A stretch of DNA of 64,000 nt from an uncultured Alsobacter sp. (GCF_945952055.1 NZ_CAMFHB010000019.1:1-64000); one strand, 5' to 3'. Counted from the stretch's first letter, positions 41,480 through 52,963 are shown. Notes: generated from the sequence alone by a model not told the origin. Numbers and translations are program-made.

Positions 41480-43558
41480 GTGAAGATCCGGCACCTGCAG
41501 GCGGCCGTCGCGCTGGGCACGATCATCGTGTTCCTGGCGCTCGTCTTCGCCGCCGTGCACAGCCGCAGCGACATGGCCGTCGCCGTGCGGCTCGATGCCG
41601 ACGCGACTCTGGAACGCGCCGCGCAATCGGCGGAGTCCGCCATCAACGACCAGTTGCTGCAGGCCGACCGCAGCCTCGCCAGCCTGCCGGCCATGATCGG
41701 CGCCGCGACCGACGAGGGGAGCTACGCGTCGCTCTTCATGGTCACGCGGCTCCTGGAGGCGCTGAGCTTCCAGAACCGGTTCTTCCGCGACCTGCTGCTC
41801 GTCTCGCCCGGCGGCAACGTCTTCGCCTCGGCCCGGAATTCCTCCCGCAACGGCCGCCTGGTGCTTCCGGCGGACGAGGGCGTCATCGCCCTGCGCGCCC
41901 GCATCCTCGGCCCCACCAAGAACGAGAGCACGGGGGACTGGTCCATCTACATGGCCCGCACCGTGGTCATCCCGTCGACCGGCAGCTGGCGCGCGGTTGC
42001 CGAGATCCCCACGCGGATGCTCACCGATGCGCTCCAGCCGCTCGCCGGCATTCCGGGCCTGACGGTCACGCTGCGGCAGAAGGAGGGCCTGCGGGTGGCC
42101 TCGCTGCCGCACGACGAGACCGCCATCGGCAAGGTGGAGGCGGCCGAAACCGGCGACGACGTCGCCTCGATCACGCGCGACAGCCTCTATCCCGGCTTCA
42201 CGGTCACCGTGCGGCTCGATCGGGCGCAGTTCGCCAAGGGACGCCTCGACGGCCTGTCGACCTCCGAGCTCATCTTCGTCCTGTCGGCGTTCCTCGTGCT
42301 GGGAACCGGGCTGGTGCTCCTGCTCGGCCTCGGGCGCCAGGACCGGCTCGTGCGCGAGCGGCGCCGCGCCCAGGACATGCTCGAGGAGGCGATCGCGGCG
42401 ATGCCGGACGGCTTCGCGATCTGGGACGCGGACGATCGCCTGGTGACATGGAACGCCCGCTTTCCGGACCTCGCGGACGGCGCCTCCGGCCCGCCGGAGC
42501 GGGGCCGGACCTTCGCCGAGATGTTCGGCCAGGGCTCGTCGCTCGCCAAGATCCACCAGGCCGGCCAGGGCTCCGTCGAGCACCGGGACGCCCGGGGGCG
42601 CTCGATCCTGGCGACCGAGCGCAAGACTCCGAACGGAGGACGTGTCGCCCTCCTGCGCGACATCTCCGAGGTCCGTCGCCAGAGCGAGCTGATCTCCAGC
42701 CAGAACCGCAACCTCGGGAGCATCGCCGCGACCTTCGAGAACAGCGTGCGTCGCCGTGCCGCCGCTGTCGGTTCCTTTGCCCGCCGGACCAGCGAGGGCT
42801 CGGAGGCGATCGCCGCCGCCGCCCTGGATGCGCTGGCCCAGGCGCAGGCCGTGAGCCTGTCCGCCGACGAGACGTCGGAGAGCGTCGCCCTGGTCGCATC
42901 GAGCGCCGAGCAGCTCCTGGCCGCGATCGTCGAGATCTCCGATCGCGTGCACAGCGCTTCGCAGCGCGTCGAGTTTGCCGTCGCCTGCACGGGATCGACC
43001 GGGCAGGTCATCGAATCGCTGGAGAAAGCCGCCCACAACATCTCGCAGGTCAGCGGCCTCATCGCGGCCATCGCCTCCCAGACCAACCTCCTCGCCTTGA
43101 ACGCGACGATCGAGGCGGCCAGGGCCGGCGAGGCCGGGCGGGGCTTCGCCGTCGTCGCCAACGAGGTCAAGTCGCTGGCGGCGCAGACGAAGGTCTCCAG
43201 CGAGAAGATCAGCGAGGACGTCCGGGCGATCCAGGAGTGGAGCCGCGAAGCCGCCGCCAGCCTCTCCTCCATCCGCGAGATGGTGCAGGAGATCCGCGGC
43301 GGTTCGGACGCCATCGCCACCGCGGTCGAACGCCAGCGCCAGGCGACCGAGGAAATCACCGTGCACACGCACCGGTCCGCCCGCAACACGTCGGACGTCT
43401 CGACGATCGTGCGGGCCATCGCCCACCAGACGGCGACCATCAGCTCGGCCATCGCCTCGCTTCACCAGGATGCGCGCGACCTCGTGGTCAACGCGGCGGA
43501 TCTCGAGGTGGAGAGCGAGCAGTTCCTCGGCAGCGTCCGCAAGCAGTCGCACGGCTGA
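41480..43558 (+). CDS. Methyl-accepting chemotaxis protein with periplasmic Cache-like sensor
   Basis: 692 residues. TM1 about 7-26; periplasmic sensor about 27-265 with a Cache-like pattern ([20 protein letters not shown], then [10 protein letters not shown]); TM2 around [20 protein letters not shown]. No HAMP is evident; a PAS-like domain follows ([20 protein letters not shown]). The signalling hairpin tip reads [20 protein letters not shown]. The start is GTG at 41480 after CAGGAGGA. The gene directly follows the TRAP-type binding protein, so the two are probably co-expressed. Confidence 0.9.
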   Translation: MKIRHLQAAVALGTIIVFLALVFAAVHSRSDMAVAVRLDADATLERAAQSAESAINDQLLQADRSLASLPAMIGAATDEGSYASLFMVTRLLEALSFQNRFFRDLLLVSPGGNVFASARNSSRNGRLVLPADEGVIALRARILGPTKNESTGDWSIYMARTVVIPSTGSWRAVAEIPTRMLTDALQPLAGIPGLTVTLRQKEGLRVASLPHDETAIGKVEAAETGDDVASITRDSLYPGFTVTVRLDRAQFAKGRLDGLSTSELIFVLSAFLVLGTGLVLLLGLGRQDRLVRERRRAQDMLEEAIAAMPDGFAIWDADDRLVTWNARFPDLADGASGPPERGRTFAEMFGQGSSLAKIHQAGQGSVEHRDARGRSILATERKTPNGGRVALLRDISEVRRQSELISSQNRNLGSIAATFENSVRRRAAAVGSFARRTSEGSEAIAAAALDALAQAQAVSLSADETSESVALVASSAEQLLAAIVEISDRVHSASQRVEFAVACTGSTGQVIESLEKAAHNISQVSGLIAAIASQTNLLALNATIEAARAGEAGRGFAVVANEVKSLAAQTKVSSEKISEDVRAIQEWSREAAASLSSIREMVQEIRGGSDAIATAVERQRQATEEITVHTHRSARNTSDVSTIVRAIAHQTATISSAIASLHQDARDLVVNAADLEVESEQFLGSVRKQSHG

Positions 43559-43588
43559 GCCGGCGGCGCCTGCCGCGCCGTGCTCGTC

Positions 43589-43861
43589 TCAGTGGAGCGT
43601 GATCCGGCCGGAGAGGTCGGGCGTGACGTCCGGCGCAGCACAGCTCGCCCCGTCCCCGAAATGAAGTTGCAGACCGCTCGATCCCAACAGGTCCTCCGGG
43701 ATGGCCTGGATGGGCAGCGAGAAGGCCCAGCGCTCGTCGATCCAGCGCCAGTCTCCGCCCAGCGGCCGGACATGGGTCTCCAGCCAGGCGGCGGCACGCG
43801 CCGTCAGCGGAACGAGCCCGATGGCTTGGTTGGCGATGTCGGCACGAACGCGCAGGGACAT
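43589..43861 (-). CDS. Small protein of unknown function
   Basis: 90 residues with no signal peptide. It opens SLRVRADIANQAIGLVPLTA and continues with WLETHVRPLGGDWRWIDERW, a globular-looking composition with three Trp. No family recognised. It is convergent with the chemoreceptor gene, 30 bases away. No strong ribosome site precedes the ATG and the frame extends upstream, so both start and reality are uncertain; composition looks more protein-like than the overlapping frames. Confidence 0.5.
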   Translation of the reverse strand: MSLRVRADIANQAIGLVPLTARAAAWLETHVRPLGGDWRWIDERWAFSLPIQAIPEDLLGSSGLQLHFGDGASCAAPDVTPDLSGRITLH

Positions 43862-44233
43862 GCTGGGCGACCCGGTGGAGAAAGGGCACGACGTTCCGCG
43901 GGGCCGGGGGCAGGCACCGACGACGGCGGACGCTAATACCGCCCGTGTTGAAACTCCGTTGCCCGATACTGGCGCAAAACCTGGCAAGGCTGGCAAGAAC
44001 AGTTGGCATCTCCGGCGGCGGCAGCGGGAAAGCATTGCGCCAGCCTTCGCCGCATGGATCCGGTGCGACATGACTGGACAAACTTGTCGTGACAGCAATC
44101 GACGCACAATTCCGCAAATTCTGCGCCTTACATATCGCGCCAATACAATTTGTCTTTCTTCAAGGTCTTGCCTATTGTCGAGTTTAAGCAAGTGTGTCGC
44201 GTCAATGTCCACGTCGTGGTGCGGGGGGAGCAC
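43862..44233. other. Spacer upstream of the AraC-type regulator
   Basis: 372 bases, becoming AT-rich toward the regulator gene. It holds CTGGCGCAA (43969-43977) and its exact inverse TTGCGCCAG (44035-44043), and repeated TGGCAAG / TGGCA words between them (43981-44010), which could be operator elements. An open frame from a TTG at 44150 continues into the regulator gene but has no ribosome site. Confidence 0.5.
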
Positions 44234-45154
44234 GTGTATCGGCGCACGAAGTTCGAGAAGTCGCCTTGCGAGGTCAAGACGCACGCCACCGGGATGCAGC
44301 GCCTCACCTGGAGTGGCGGCTTCGTCGACCGGCATGTCCTCTCGTTCCAGACGCCCGCCGAGCTCTTTTTCCGCTCCAGCCATGACGCCATCGTCTTCAG
44401 CGAGCGCGAACGGCCCCGCAGCGCCCAGATGTGGCAAGGGGGCAAGCTCATCCAGGATGGGATGTTGCCCGAACGGCACGTGCACGTCGTTCCCGCCGGC
44501 ACGGAGGTGAAGGGCTGGCTCGGACCCGGCGAGCCCGAGATCCTCACCGTCTATCTCGACCCGATCGTGACGCGCGAGCTTCTGCTGCGGGACAGCTCGG
44601 GCGACTTCGAGTTCGAGCCCCATTTCGGTCCGGGCACCTCCATGATCTGGGAACTGGCCCACGCCCTGCGTGGCGAGTTCGAGAACGACGGAACCCTGGC
44701 GGGCCCCTATGTGGAGGCCCTCGGACAGATGATGTCCGTCTATGCGAGCCGCCATCACGCCAGGATGACGTCGGAAAGCCAGCAGCGGCCAGGCGCTCTC
44801 GACCGGACCAAGCTTCGGCTCGCTTTGGCGTTCATGCAGGATACCATGTCGAGCAATCCGTCGCTGCTCGAGATCGCCGACGCGTGCGGGCTGTCGCCGT
44901 ATCATTTCTCGCGCAGCTTCAAGATCGCGACCGGCTATTCGCCGTTCCAGTGGATCACCCAGCGCAAGGTCTCCCTGGCCAAGGACCTGCTCCAGAACAC
45001 CAATCTCACCGTCGGCGAGATCGCGCAGCGCTACGCCTTCGGCTCCCCGTCGGATTTCACCCGCACCTTCAAGAAGGTGGTGGGCATCACGCCGGTGCGC
45101 TACCGGGGCCTTGTGGCCGCGCCCTCGGACGACGCCGAGACCTCCCCGAACTGA
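44234..45154 (+). CDS. AraC-family transcriptional regulator
   Basis: 306 residues from a GTG at 44234, chosen because GGGGGGAG stands three bases before it; the open frame reaches back to a TTG at 44150. The N-terminal 190 residues are a cupin-like sensor with no family I can name (VHVVPAGTEVKGWLGPGEPE). The C-terminal double helix-turn-helix is standard: LLEIADACGLSPYHFSRSFK and LTVGEIAQRYAFGSPSDFTR, ending ITPVRYRG. It precedes the sugar-acid-type operon by about 190 bases on the same strand and is a candidate activator of it. No repressor features seen. Confidence 0.85.
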   Translation: MYRRTKFEKSPCEVKTHATGMQRLTWSGGFVDRHVLSFQTPAELFFRSSHDAIVFSERERPRSAQMWQGGKLIQDGMLPERHVHVVPAGTEVKGWLGPGEPEILTVYLDPIVTRELLLRDSSGDFEFEPHFGPGTSMIWELAHALRGEFENDGTLAGPYVEALGQMMSVYASRHHARMTSESQQRPGALDRTKLRLALAFMQDTMSSNPSLLEIADACGLSPYHFSRSFKIATGYSPFQWITQRKVSLAKDLLQNTNLTVGEIAQRYAFGSPSDFTRTFKKVVGITPVRYRGLVAAPSDDAETSPN

Positions 45155-45228
45155 CGGCGGTGAATCCCTCTGTCGTGCCGCGCTGATCGCGCCGCCTCGA
45201 ACCGCGAGGCGCGTGCGATGGGCGTTGA

Positions 45229-45246
45229 CACTATAACGTTAAAGTG
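45229..45246. promoter_or_regulatory. LacI-type palindromic operator at a promoter
   Basis: CACTATAACGTTAAAGTG is a palindrome with one mismatched pair and the central CG typical of LacI-family operators (core TAACGTTA). It overlaps the end of TTGACA (45225-45230), a likely -35 element, so binding would block transcription. It lies about 97 bases before the first enzyme gene of a cluster that encodes a LacI regulator at 50080. Confidence 0.6.
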
Positions 45247-45342
45247 AAACGCTGACCTTGCATCGGGGTATGGCGCCATGACGGTCAAGTCGCAGCCAGT
45301 CCGGACGGGGGGAACGTGGATCTCGGACGATCGAGGCCCGCC

Positions 45343-46548
45343 ATGCGCGTGACCGCGATCGAGACGATCCGAACCGATGCGCACGACAACCTGATCTGGG
45401 TCCGGATCGAGACCGACACGGGCCATGCCGGGCTCGGCGAGACCTTCTTCGCCCCGGGGACGGTCGAGGCTCACATCCACGAGGACATCGCGCGGCGCCT
45501 CCTGGGGGGTGATGCCACGCGCATCGAGCACTGGCACCGCACCTTCATGCGCCACCCGGTCGGCTATGCGTCCTCCGGCGCCGAGGTCCGCGCGGCGTCC
45601 GCCATCGACATCGCGCTGTGGGACCTGATGGGGCGTGCGACCGGGCTGCCGTTGTGGCGGCTCCTGGGCGGCCTCGTGCGCGACGAGATCCGCGTCTACA
45701 ACACCTGCGCCGGACCCCACTACGCCACCAAGGCGCGCGGCGAGGTGAAGCGCTGGTTCGGCATCGATCACGACACCACCGAGGATCTCGACGACCTCAA
45801 GGGCTTCATGCACGAGCCCGTCGCGCTCGCCCGCTCCCTCCTCGCGGAGGGCATTACTGGCATGAAGATCTGGCCCTTCGACTTCGCCGCCTTCGCCAAT
45901 GGCGGGACGGCGATCACGCCGGCCCAGATCGAGGAGGGCGTGCGGCCCTTTCGCCTCATCCGGGAGGCCTGCGGCGACGCGATGGACCTCATGGTCGAGC
46001 TGCACGGCTTGTGGGATCTCGAGAGCGCCAGGCGCATCGTCGCGGCGGTCGAGCCCTATCGTCCGGCATGGATCGAGGACCCGATCCCGATGCACGACGC
46101 CGAGGGGCTGGCCGCGATGTCGCGCTTCACGCGCATCCCGATCTACGGATCGGAGACGACGTCGAGCAAGGAGAGCTTCCGCAGGCTCCTCGAGCAGCGC
46201 TCCGTCTCCATCGTCTCCTTCGACGTCGGCTGGTCGGGCGGCATCACCGAAGGGCGCAAGATCGCGGCGCTCGCCGATGCCTGGCAGGTGCCGATCGCAC
46301 CGCACGACTGCACGGGCCCGGTCGGCTACGTGGCCGGCTCCTGCATCGCGCTGACGAGCCCCAATGCCCTGATCCAGGAGACCGTGCGGGCCTATACGCG
46401 CGGCTGGTACGCCGCCATCGCCACGGCCCTGCCGCCCATCGTCGACGGCCGCCTGCGTCCCCTGCCGGGGCCCGGGCTCGGCTTCGACCTCTCGCCCGCC
46501 TTCCTGGCCGACCCCGGCACGCGCCGGCGCCGGTCCGCCTTGTCCTGA
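45343..46548 (+). CDS. Enolase-superfamily enzyme, probable sugar-acid dehydratase
   Basis: 401 residues, mandelate racemase subgroup. Metal ligands can be placed at Glu219 (MVELHGLWD), Glu245 (WIEDPIP) and Glu271 (YGSETTSS); the His-Asp dyad is His321 (APHDCTGP) with Asp294 (SFDVGW). On the second strand only one Lys is present (Lys175 in GMKIWPFD) where many relatives have Lys-x-Lys or Lys-x-His. Expected chemistry is proton abstraction next to a carboxylate and loss of water from an aldonic or uronic-type acid. ATG 45343 is chosen; a GTG at 45316 with GGGGGGAA before it is an equally possible start. First gene of a long co-directional run. Confidence 0.85.
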   Translation: MRVTAIETIRTDAHDNLIWVRIETDTGHAGLGETFFAPGTVEAHIHEDIARRLLGGDATRIEHWHRTFMRHPVGYASSGAEVRAASAIDIALWDLMGRATGLPLWRLLGGLVRDEIRVYNTCAGPHYATKARGEVKRWFGIDHDTTEDLDDLKGFMHEPVALARSLLAEGITGMKIWPFDFAAFANGGTAITPAQIEEGVRPFRLIREACGDAMDLMVELHGLWDLESARRIVAAVEPYRPAWIEDPIPMHDAEGLAAMSRFTRIPIYGSETTSSKESFRRLLEQRSVSIVSFDVGWSGGITEGRKIAALADAWQVPIAPHDCTGPVGYVAGSCIALTSPNALIQETVRAYTRGWYAAIATALPPIVDGRLRPLPGPGLGFDLSPAFLADPGTRRRRSALS

Positions 46549-46592
46549 AGACCTGAGCCCGACCAAGACCCACGCCTGACCCGGAGACCGCC

Positions 46593-47252
46593 ATGGCCCT
46601 ACGCAGCCTCGCAGACATCCGCTCCACGCTGTTCACCGCGGTCCTGTCGGACTGTCTCGACCAGGTCGGCATCATGGACCAGGCGCTGCCGTCCGCCATC
46701 CGACCGCTCGACGAGAGCCTGGTCATGGTGGGGAGGGCCCGCACTGCGGCCTTCATGGAGGTCTACCACGTGCCGCCGGGGTCGAACCCCTACGAGCTCG
46801 AGATCGCCCTGATCGACAGCCTGCAGCAGGACGAGATCCCGGTCTTCGCCTGCTCCAATCCGGCGCGCATCGCGCCCTGGGGCGAGCTGCTCAGCACGGC
46901 CTCGAAGGTGCGTGGCGCCGCCGGCGCCCTGATGGACGGCTGTGTGCGCGACATCAAGGCCATCCGGGCCATGAACTACCCGGTCTTCCACCAGGGCATC
47001 GCGCCGCTCGACTCCAAGGGGCGCGGCAAGATCATGGCCATCGACGTGCCGATCCGCTGCGGTGGCGTGAAGGTCGATCCGGGCGACCTGATCTTCGGCG
47101 ACGCCGACGGCGTCGTCGTCATCCCGAAGGCCGTCGAGGAGCGCGTCGTCGACCTCGCCTTCGAGAAGGTCACCGGCGAGCGCAACACGCTGCATGACCT
47201 CCAGCGCGGCGACAAGCTCGCCGACGTCTTCGCCCGCTACGGCATCCTGTGA
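46593..47252 (+). CDS. RraA-family aldolase-like protein
   Basis: 219 residues. The family signature is visible: GALMDGCVRDIKAIRAMNYP, preceded by a Gly-rich turn and followed by VKVDPGDLIFGDADGVVVIP. The Arg and Asp of CVRD match the substrate- and metal-binding pair of 4-hydroxy-4-methyl-2-oxoglutarate/4-carboxy-4-hydroxy-2-oxoadipate aldolases. In a sugar-acid cluster it may cleave a 2-keto-3-deoxy acid to pyruvate and an aldehyde; this is inference. The RNase E-inhibitor role of E. coli RraA is unlikely here. It is 44 bases from the previous gene. Confidence 0.8.
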   Translation: MALRSLADIRSTLFTAVLSDCLDQVGIMDQALPSAIRPLDESLVMVGRARTAAFMEVYHVPPGSNPYELEIALIDSLQQDEIPVFACSNPARIAPWGELLSTASKVRGAAGALMDGCVRDIKAIRAMNYPVFHQGIAPLDSKGRGKIMAIDVPIRCGGVKVDPGDLIFGDADGVVVIPKAVEERVVDLAFEKVTGERNTLHDLQRGDKLADVFARYGIL

Positions 47253-47271
47253 GCCTTTCCGGAGATATCCG

Positions 47272-48132
47272 ATGATCGTCGACTGCCACGTCAACATCTA
47301 CGACGACAGCCAGATGCTGCCGCTCTATGCGGAGCTCGCGCGCCGGGCCCGGCCCGGCGGCTTCCCGCTGAAGAGCAACTGCGAGGACGTCTTCGCTGCG
47401 ATGCAGGACGTCGACAAGGCGATCATCTTCTCGCTGCGCTACAAGGACTCCATCGGCATCGACGGCGACGACGAGGTCACCGCCCGCGCCGTGGCCAAGC
47501 ACCCGGACAAGTTCATCGGCTTCGCCTGCGTCGACCCGCGCATGCCGGACTGCATGGACCTGCTGGTCCACGCCATCGAGGACCTCAAGCTCAAGGGCGT
47601 GAAGTTCGGCCCGATCTACAACGGCGTGTCGCTGCTCGATCCCCGCCTCGAGCCCGTCTACGCATACCTGCAGAAGAACAATCTGCCGCTCACGATGCAC
47701 ATGGGCACGACCTACGGGACGAATGCCCCCATCCATTGCGGCCGCCCGCTCGACGTCGACACCATCGCCCACCGCTACCCCGACCTGAAGATGATCATGG
47801 CCCACATGGGCCACCCCTGGTACGAGGAGTGCATCGTCGTCGCGCGCAAGAACCCGAACGTCTATTGCGAGGTCTCGGCGCTCTACTACCGACCCTGGCA
47901 GTACTACAACATCCTGGTCTGCGCGCAGGAATACCTCATCACCGAGTGGAACAAGATCTTCTTCGGGACGGACTTTCCGTTCACGTCGGTGAAGGATTCC
48001 ATCGAGGGCCTGCGCACGATCAACCGGCAGGTCGAGGGCACCAACCTGCCCCGCATCGCCGAGACCACCATCGAGCGGATCATCCACTCCAACCCGCTCG
48101 AGCACTGGTGGCACGGCGGGTATCCGGGCTGA
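47272..48132 (+). CDS. Amidohydrolase-2 family protein (lactonase/decarboxylase-like)
   Basis: 286 residues, TIM-barrel metal hydrolase. It opens MIVDCHVNIYDD, where the usual His-x-His pair is His6-x-Asn8. Other ligands look intact: His143 (LTMHMGTTY), His178 (IMAHMGHPW) and Asp234 (FFGTDFPF). The family includes sugar lactonases (L-rhamnono- and L-fuconolactonase types) and decarboxylases such as ACMSD. In this cluster opening of an aldonolactone is the most natural guess. GGAGA precedes the ATG. The repeat at 48198 follows. Confidence 0.8.
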   Translation: MIVDCHVNIYDDSQMLPLYAELARRARPGGFPLKSNCEDVFAAMQDVDKAIIFSLRYKDSIGIDGDDEVTARAVAKHPDKFIGFACVDPRMPDCMDLLVHAIEDLKLKGVKFGPIYNGVSLLDPRLEPVYAYLQKNNLPLTMHMGTTYGTNAPIHCGRPLDVDTIAHRYPDLKMIMAHMGHPWYEECIVVARKNPNVYCEVSALYYRPWQYYNILVCAQEYLITEWNKIFFGTDFPFTSVKDSIEGLRTINRQVEGTNLPRIAETTIERIIHSNPLEHWWHGGYPG

Positions 48133-48197
48133 GGAGCGGGTGGAACCCATGCGCCTGTTCAGATGGCCTCACTCTCCTTCGCGCTCCGACCTCATCA

Positions 48198-48287
48198 CCG
48201 TCATCCTCGGGCTCGGCCCGAGGATCCACGACTTTGCCGGGCCCGTCCCGAAGTCGTGGATGCCCGGGCTGTGCCCGGGCAGGGCGT
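48198..48287. repeat. Palindromic intergenic repeat, copy 2
   Basis: CCGTCATCCTCGGGCTCGGC at the left, internal CCACGACTTTGCCGGG facing AAGTCGTGG, and TGCCCGGGCTGTGCCCGGGC at the right. It lies in the 211-base gap between the amidohydrolase and dehydratase genes, inside the operon. Its right half is the most diverged among the five copies. Confidence 0.88.
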
Positions 48288-48343
48288 GCGGAGAGGCGTG
48301 AGCCCAGGACAAAGCGCGTTTCGCAATCTCCGAGGAGGACGCG

Positions 48344-50079
<1,736 letters not shown>

Positions 50080-50080
<1 letters not shown>

Positions 50081-51228
50081 TGCCGGGCCGGCGTGACAGC
50101 ACCGACGATGCGCGGCGCGGTCGCGTCACGCTGCGCGATGTCGCGCAGCTCGCCGGCACCACGCCGATGACCGTGTCGAACGTCGTCAACGGGCGCGCCG
50201 GCTCCGTCGGTCCCGAGGTCGCCAAGCGCGTGCGGGCCGCCTGCGAGCGGCTCGGCTACCGGCCCCACGCCAATGCGCGCCGGCTGCGCACGAACCGGCG
50301 CCAAGCCATCGGGGTCGTCATCGTCGATCCGTCGCCCGCCTACGTCTCCGACCCGCTCACCGCGGCCATGCTCGCCGGCCTCACGGCGGCGCTGGGGCGC
50401 GAGGGCTACAGCACCGTGCTGCACGGCGTCGCGCCCGACGATCTCGACGACGCGCCTCTGCTGCGCCAGATCGAGAGCGACGGCATCTGCCTGATGCTGT
50501 CGGGCACCCCGGCGCAGCGGCGCGGTATCGTCCAGCGCGTGCATGCGCTCGGGCAGCCCCTGCTGCTGCTGCAGGGGGAGGTCGATCCGGGCGTCCCGGA
50601 CGCGGCGAGCATCTTCCAGGACGACCGGGCCGGAGCCGCGGCGCTGGCCACGCATCTGTTCGCGCAGCCCACGCGGCACGCGGTGATGCTCGTGCCGCAG
50701 CAGCCCTGGCCGGCGATGGAGCGCCGCGAAGCCGGCGTGCGGGACGTGGTGAAGGACCTGCGCGACCCGCCCACGTTCCATCTCCTGCGCTGCGGCAACG
50801 AAGGCTTCGAGCCGACGCAGGCGGCGCTGGCCGACCACATCGACCGCCATGGCGTGCCCGACGTCGTCATCGGCGGCAACGACCAGATGGCCATCGCCGC
50901 CATCAAGCTGCTCGCGAGCCGTGGGCTTCGCGTGCCGCAGGACGTGCGGGTGTCGGGCTTCAACGGCCTCGATTTCTGGCGCTACGCCAGCCCCGAGCTG
51001 ACCACGGTGTTCTCGCCGGCCTACGCGCTGGGCGAGGCGGCTGCGGCCGCCATGCTCGAGCGCCTGACACTCGGATCCTTCAGCTTCCGCCAGAGGGTGC
51101 TGCCGGTGCGCTTTGCCGCGCACGCCTCCACGCTGGCGACCACGAACGCCGCTCCTGCACCGCAGGACGGCAACGACCGGACACACCATCCGGGAGCGAC
51201 CACCCGCAGGAGGGGACAAGCACGATGA
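50080..51228 (+). CDS. LacI-family transcriptional regulator
   Basis: 382 residues. The N-terminal headpiece VTLRDVAQLAGTTPMTVSNV then VNGR is a standard LacI helix-turn-helix with hinge (ANARRLRTNR), and the rest is a type I periplasmic-binding fold (AIGVVIVDPS, VVIGGNDQMAIAAIKLL). It is embedded in the operon: its ATG uses the A of the dehydratase stop (TGATG) and its stop overlaps the ABC binding-protein start (ATGA). It should bind the palindrome at 45229 and respond to the substrate or an intermediate. The first about 15 residues before the helix-turn-helix are a charged extension. Confidence 0.9.
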
Positions 51229-52799
51229 TCACGATCAGGACTATCGCCTCGCGGGCCGTCCTCGGCGGCCTCGCTGCGACACTCATGGCAGGAACCGCGC
51301 TCGCCCAGGCATCCCAGTGCGGACGCAAGGGCGGCGACCTCACCTTCGCGCTGGAGGCCCGGGTGCCCGGCCTCGACCAGCACGCCTCGAACTCGTCGGC
51401 GACCCGCAACGTCGCCATGAACATGTTCGAAACGCTCGTCACCCGCGACGAGAACATGATCCCCGTGCTCGAGCTCGCCGAGAGCATGGACCAGAGCGCC
51501 GACGGGCTCACCTACACCTTCAAGCTGCGCCAGGGCATTACCTTCCACAACGGCAAAGCGATGACCTCGGCCGACGTGGCGGCGTCCTTCCAGCGCTACT
51601 CGAAGATCGGCGTCGACCGCTCGATCCTGGAGCCCGTCGACAAGTGGGAGACGCCGGACGCCAACACCTTCGTGCTGAAGCTGAAGGAGGCGCGGCCCAC
51701 CTTCATCGAGCAGCTCTCGGCCTTCACCGTGCCCGTCGTCATCATCCCGGCCGAGAACGTCGACGCGGCTGCCGGGCAGCTTCCCGTCGTCGGCACGGGA
51801 CCCTTCCAGCTCGACGAGTTCAAGCCCGACAGCCATGTGAAGCTGAAGAGGTTCGCCGGCTACAAGCCGGACACTCGTCACACCGCGATCTCCGGCTTCG
51901 GCGGCAACAAGGAGGCCTGCCTCGACACGGTGACCTTCCGGATGATGACGGAGCCGGCGGCGCGCACCGCGGCGCTCGAAGTGGGCGAGATCCAGGGCGT
52001 GGAGGACGTGCCCGTCGCCTCGCAGAAGCGGCTCGCCGGCAGCAAGGACATCAAGCTCACCCGCCTCGAACTCTTCACGATGAACGTCGCCTACCCGAAC
52101 GCCTCGTTCCCGCCGACGGACAATCCGAAGGTGCGCCAGGCGATCCTCGCGGCCATGGACTTCGAGGAGATCATGGATGCGGCCAGCGACGGCCAGTACA
52201 AGCTCAACAAGGGCTTCCAGTTTCCGGGCATGAACTACTACAGCGAGTCCGGTGCCGAGAACCTGAACCAGAAGAACAAGGACAAGGCGAAGAAGCTCCT
52301 CGCCGAAGCCGGCTACAAGGGCGAGAAGGTGACGCTGCTCACCAATCGCGAATTCCCCTACATGTACAACACCTCGCTGGTGATGGCCGAGCAGCTCAAG
52401 GCGGCCGGCATCAACGCCGAGCTGCTCGTGCTCGACTGGCCGGCGGCGCTGCAGAAGAGCATCAAGGAAACCGAGGGCTGGAACTTCTTCTACACCGGCT
52501 GGATCACCGTGATCGCGCTCGGCGGCCCGCAGACCATGCGCCAGATGGCGGCGCCGAACTACGTGTGGAAGCCCAAGGAGCCCGACGCGGAGTTCCAGGC
52601 GGCCTTCCAGACGCTGGCCGGCGGCAAGACGCTGGACGAGCGCAAGGCCGCCTTCGCCAAGGCGCAGGCCCGCGCGCTCGACCAGGTCATGGCCATCCCC
52701 TTCGGTGCCATGCCGAAGACCCAGGCCGTGCGCGCCAACGTGGAAGGCTTCAAGGCCTACTACATCCCGCGCATGTCGGGGGTGTGGCTGAAGTCGTGA
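51225..52799 (+). CDS. ABC transporter periplasmic binding protein, family 5 (dipeptide/oligosaccharide type)
   Basis: 524 residues with a signal peptide (cleavage after GTALA). Family 5 signatures include ATRNVAMNMFETLVTRDEN, SADGLTYTFKLRQGITFHNG and a C-terminal ALDQVMAIPFGAMPKTQAVR. These receptors bind peptides, but in alphaproteobacteria many bind oligosaccharides or opine-like conjugates, so the ligand is open. It is translationally coupled to the LacI gene. The permease and ATPase genes follow after a repeat element, giving a complete importer. Confidence 0.9.
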   Translation: MITIRTIASRAVLGGLAATLMAGTALAQASQCGRKGGDLTFALEARVPGLDQHASNSSATRNVAMNMFETLVTRDENMIPVLELAESMDQSADGLTYTFKLRQGITFHNGKAMTSADVAASFQRYSKIGVDRSILEPVDKWETPDANTFVLKLKEARPTFIEQLSAFTVPVVIIPAENVDAAAGQLPVVGTGPFQLDEFKPDSHVKLKRFAGYKPDTRHTAISGFGGNKEACLDTVTFRMMTEPAARTAALEVGEIQGVEDVPVASQKRLAGSKDIKLTRLELFTMNVAYPNASFPPTDNPKVRQAILAAMDFEEIMDAASDGQYKLNKGFQFPGMNYYSESGAENLNQKNKDKAKKLLAEAGYKGEKVTLLTNREFPYMYNTSLVMAEQLKAAGINAELLVLDWPAALQKSIKETEGWNFFYTGWITVIALGGPQTMRQMAAPNYVWKPKEPDAEFQAAFQTLAGGKTLDERKAAFAKAQARALDQVMAIPFGAMPKTQAVRANVEGFKAYYIPRMSGVWLKS

Positions 52800-52826
52800 G
52801 GCAGTGATCGCCCTCGACCTCCTCGA

Positions 52827-52917
52827 CCGTCCTGCCCGGGCTCCGGCCCGGGCATCCACGACTTTGCCGGGGCCATTCTCAAGTCGTGGGTGGCCGGGCC
52901 AGGCCCGGCCATGACGG
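52827..52917. repeat. Palindromic intergenic repeat, copy 3
   Basis: CCGTCCTGCCCGGGCTCCGG at the left, internal CATCCACGACTTTGCCGGGG facing AAGTCGTGG, and GGCCGGGCCAGGCCCGGCCA at the right. It lies directly after the binding-protein gene and before the first permease, the same position as copy 1 in the rhamnose operon. Confidence 0.92.
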
Positions 52918-52963
52918 CGGAGAGGGCGCGGCCTTCGAACCAAGGCAGCAGAAGCAGAGGCCC

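Noticed and set aside
40400-43552. Open frame of about 1050 codons opposite the TRAP receptor and chemoreceptor
   Set aside because: It crosses two well-supported genes and their spacer without interruption, a typical effect of few stop codons at high GC, and contains no known motif.
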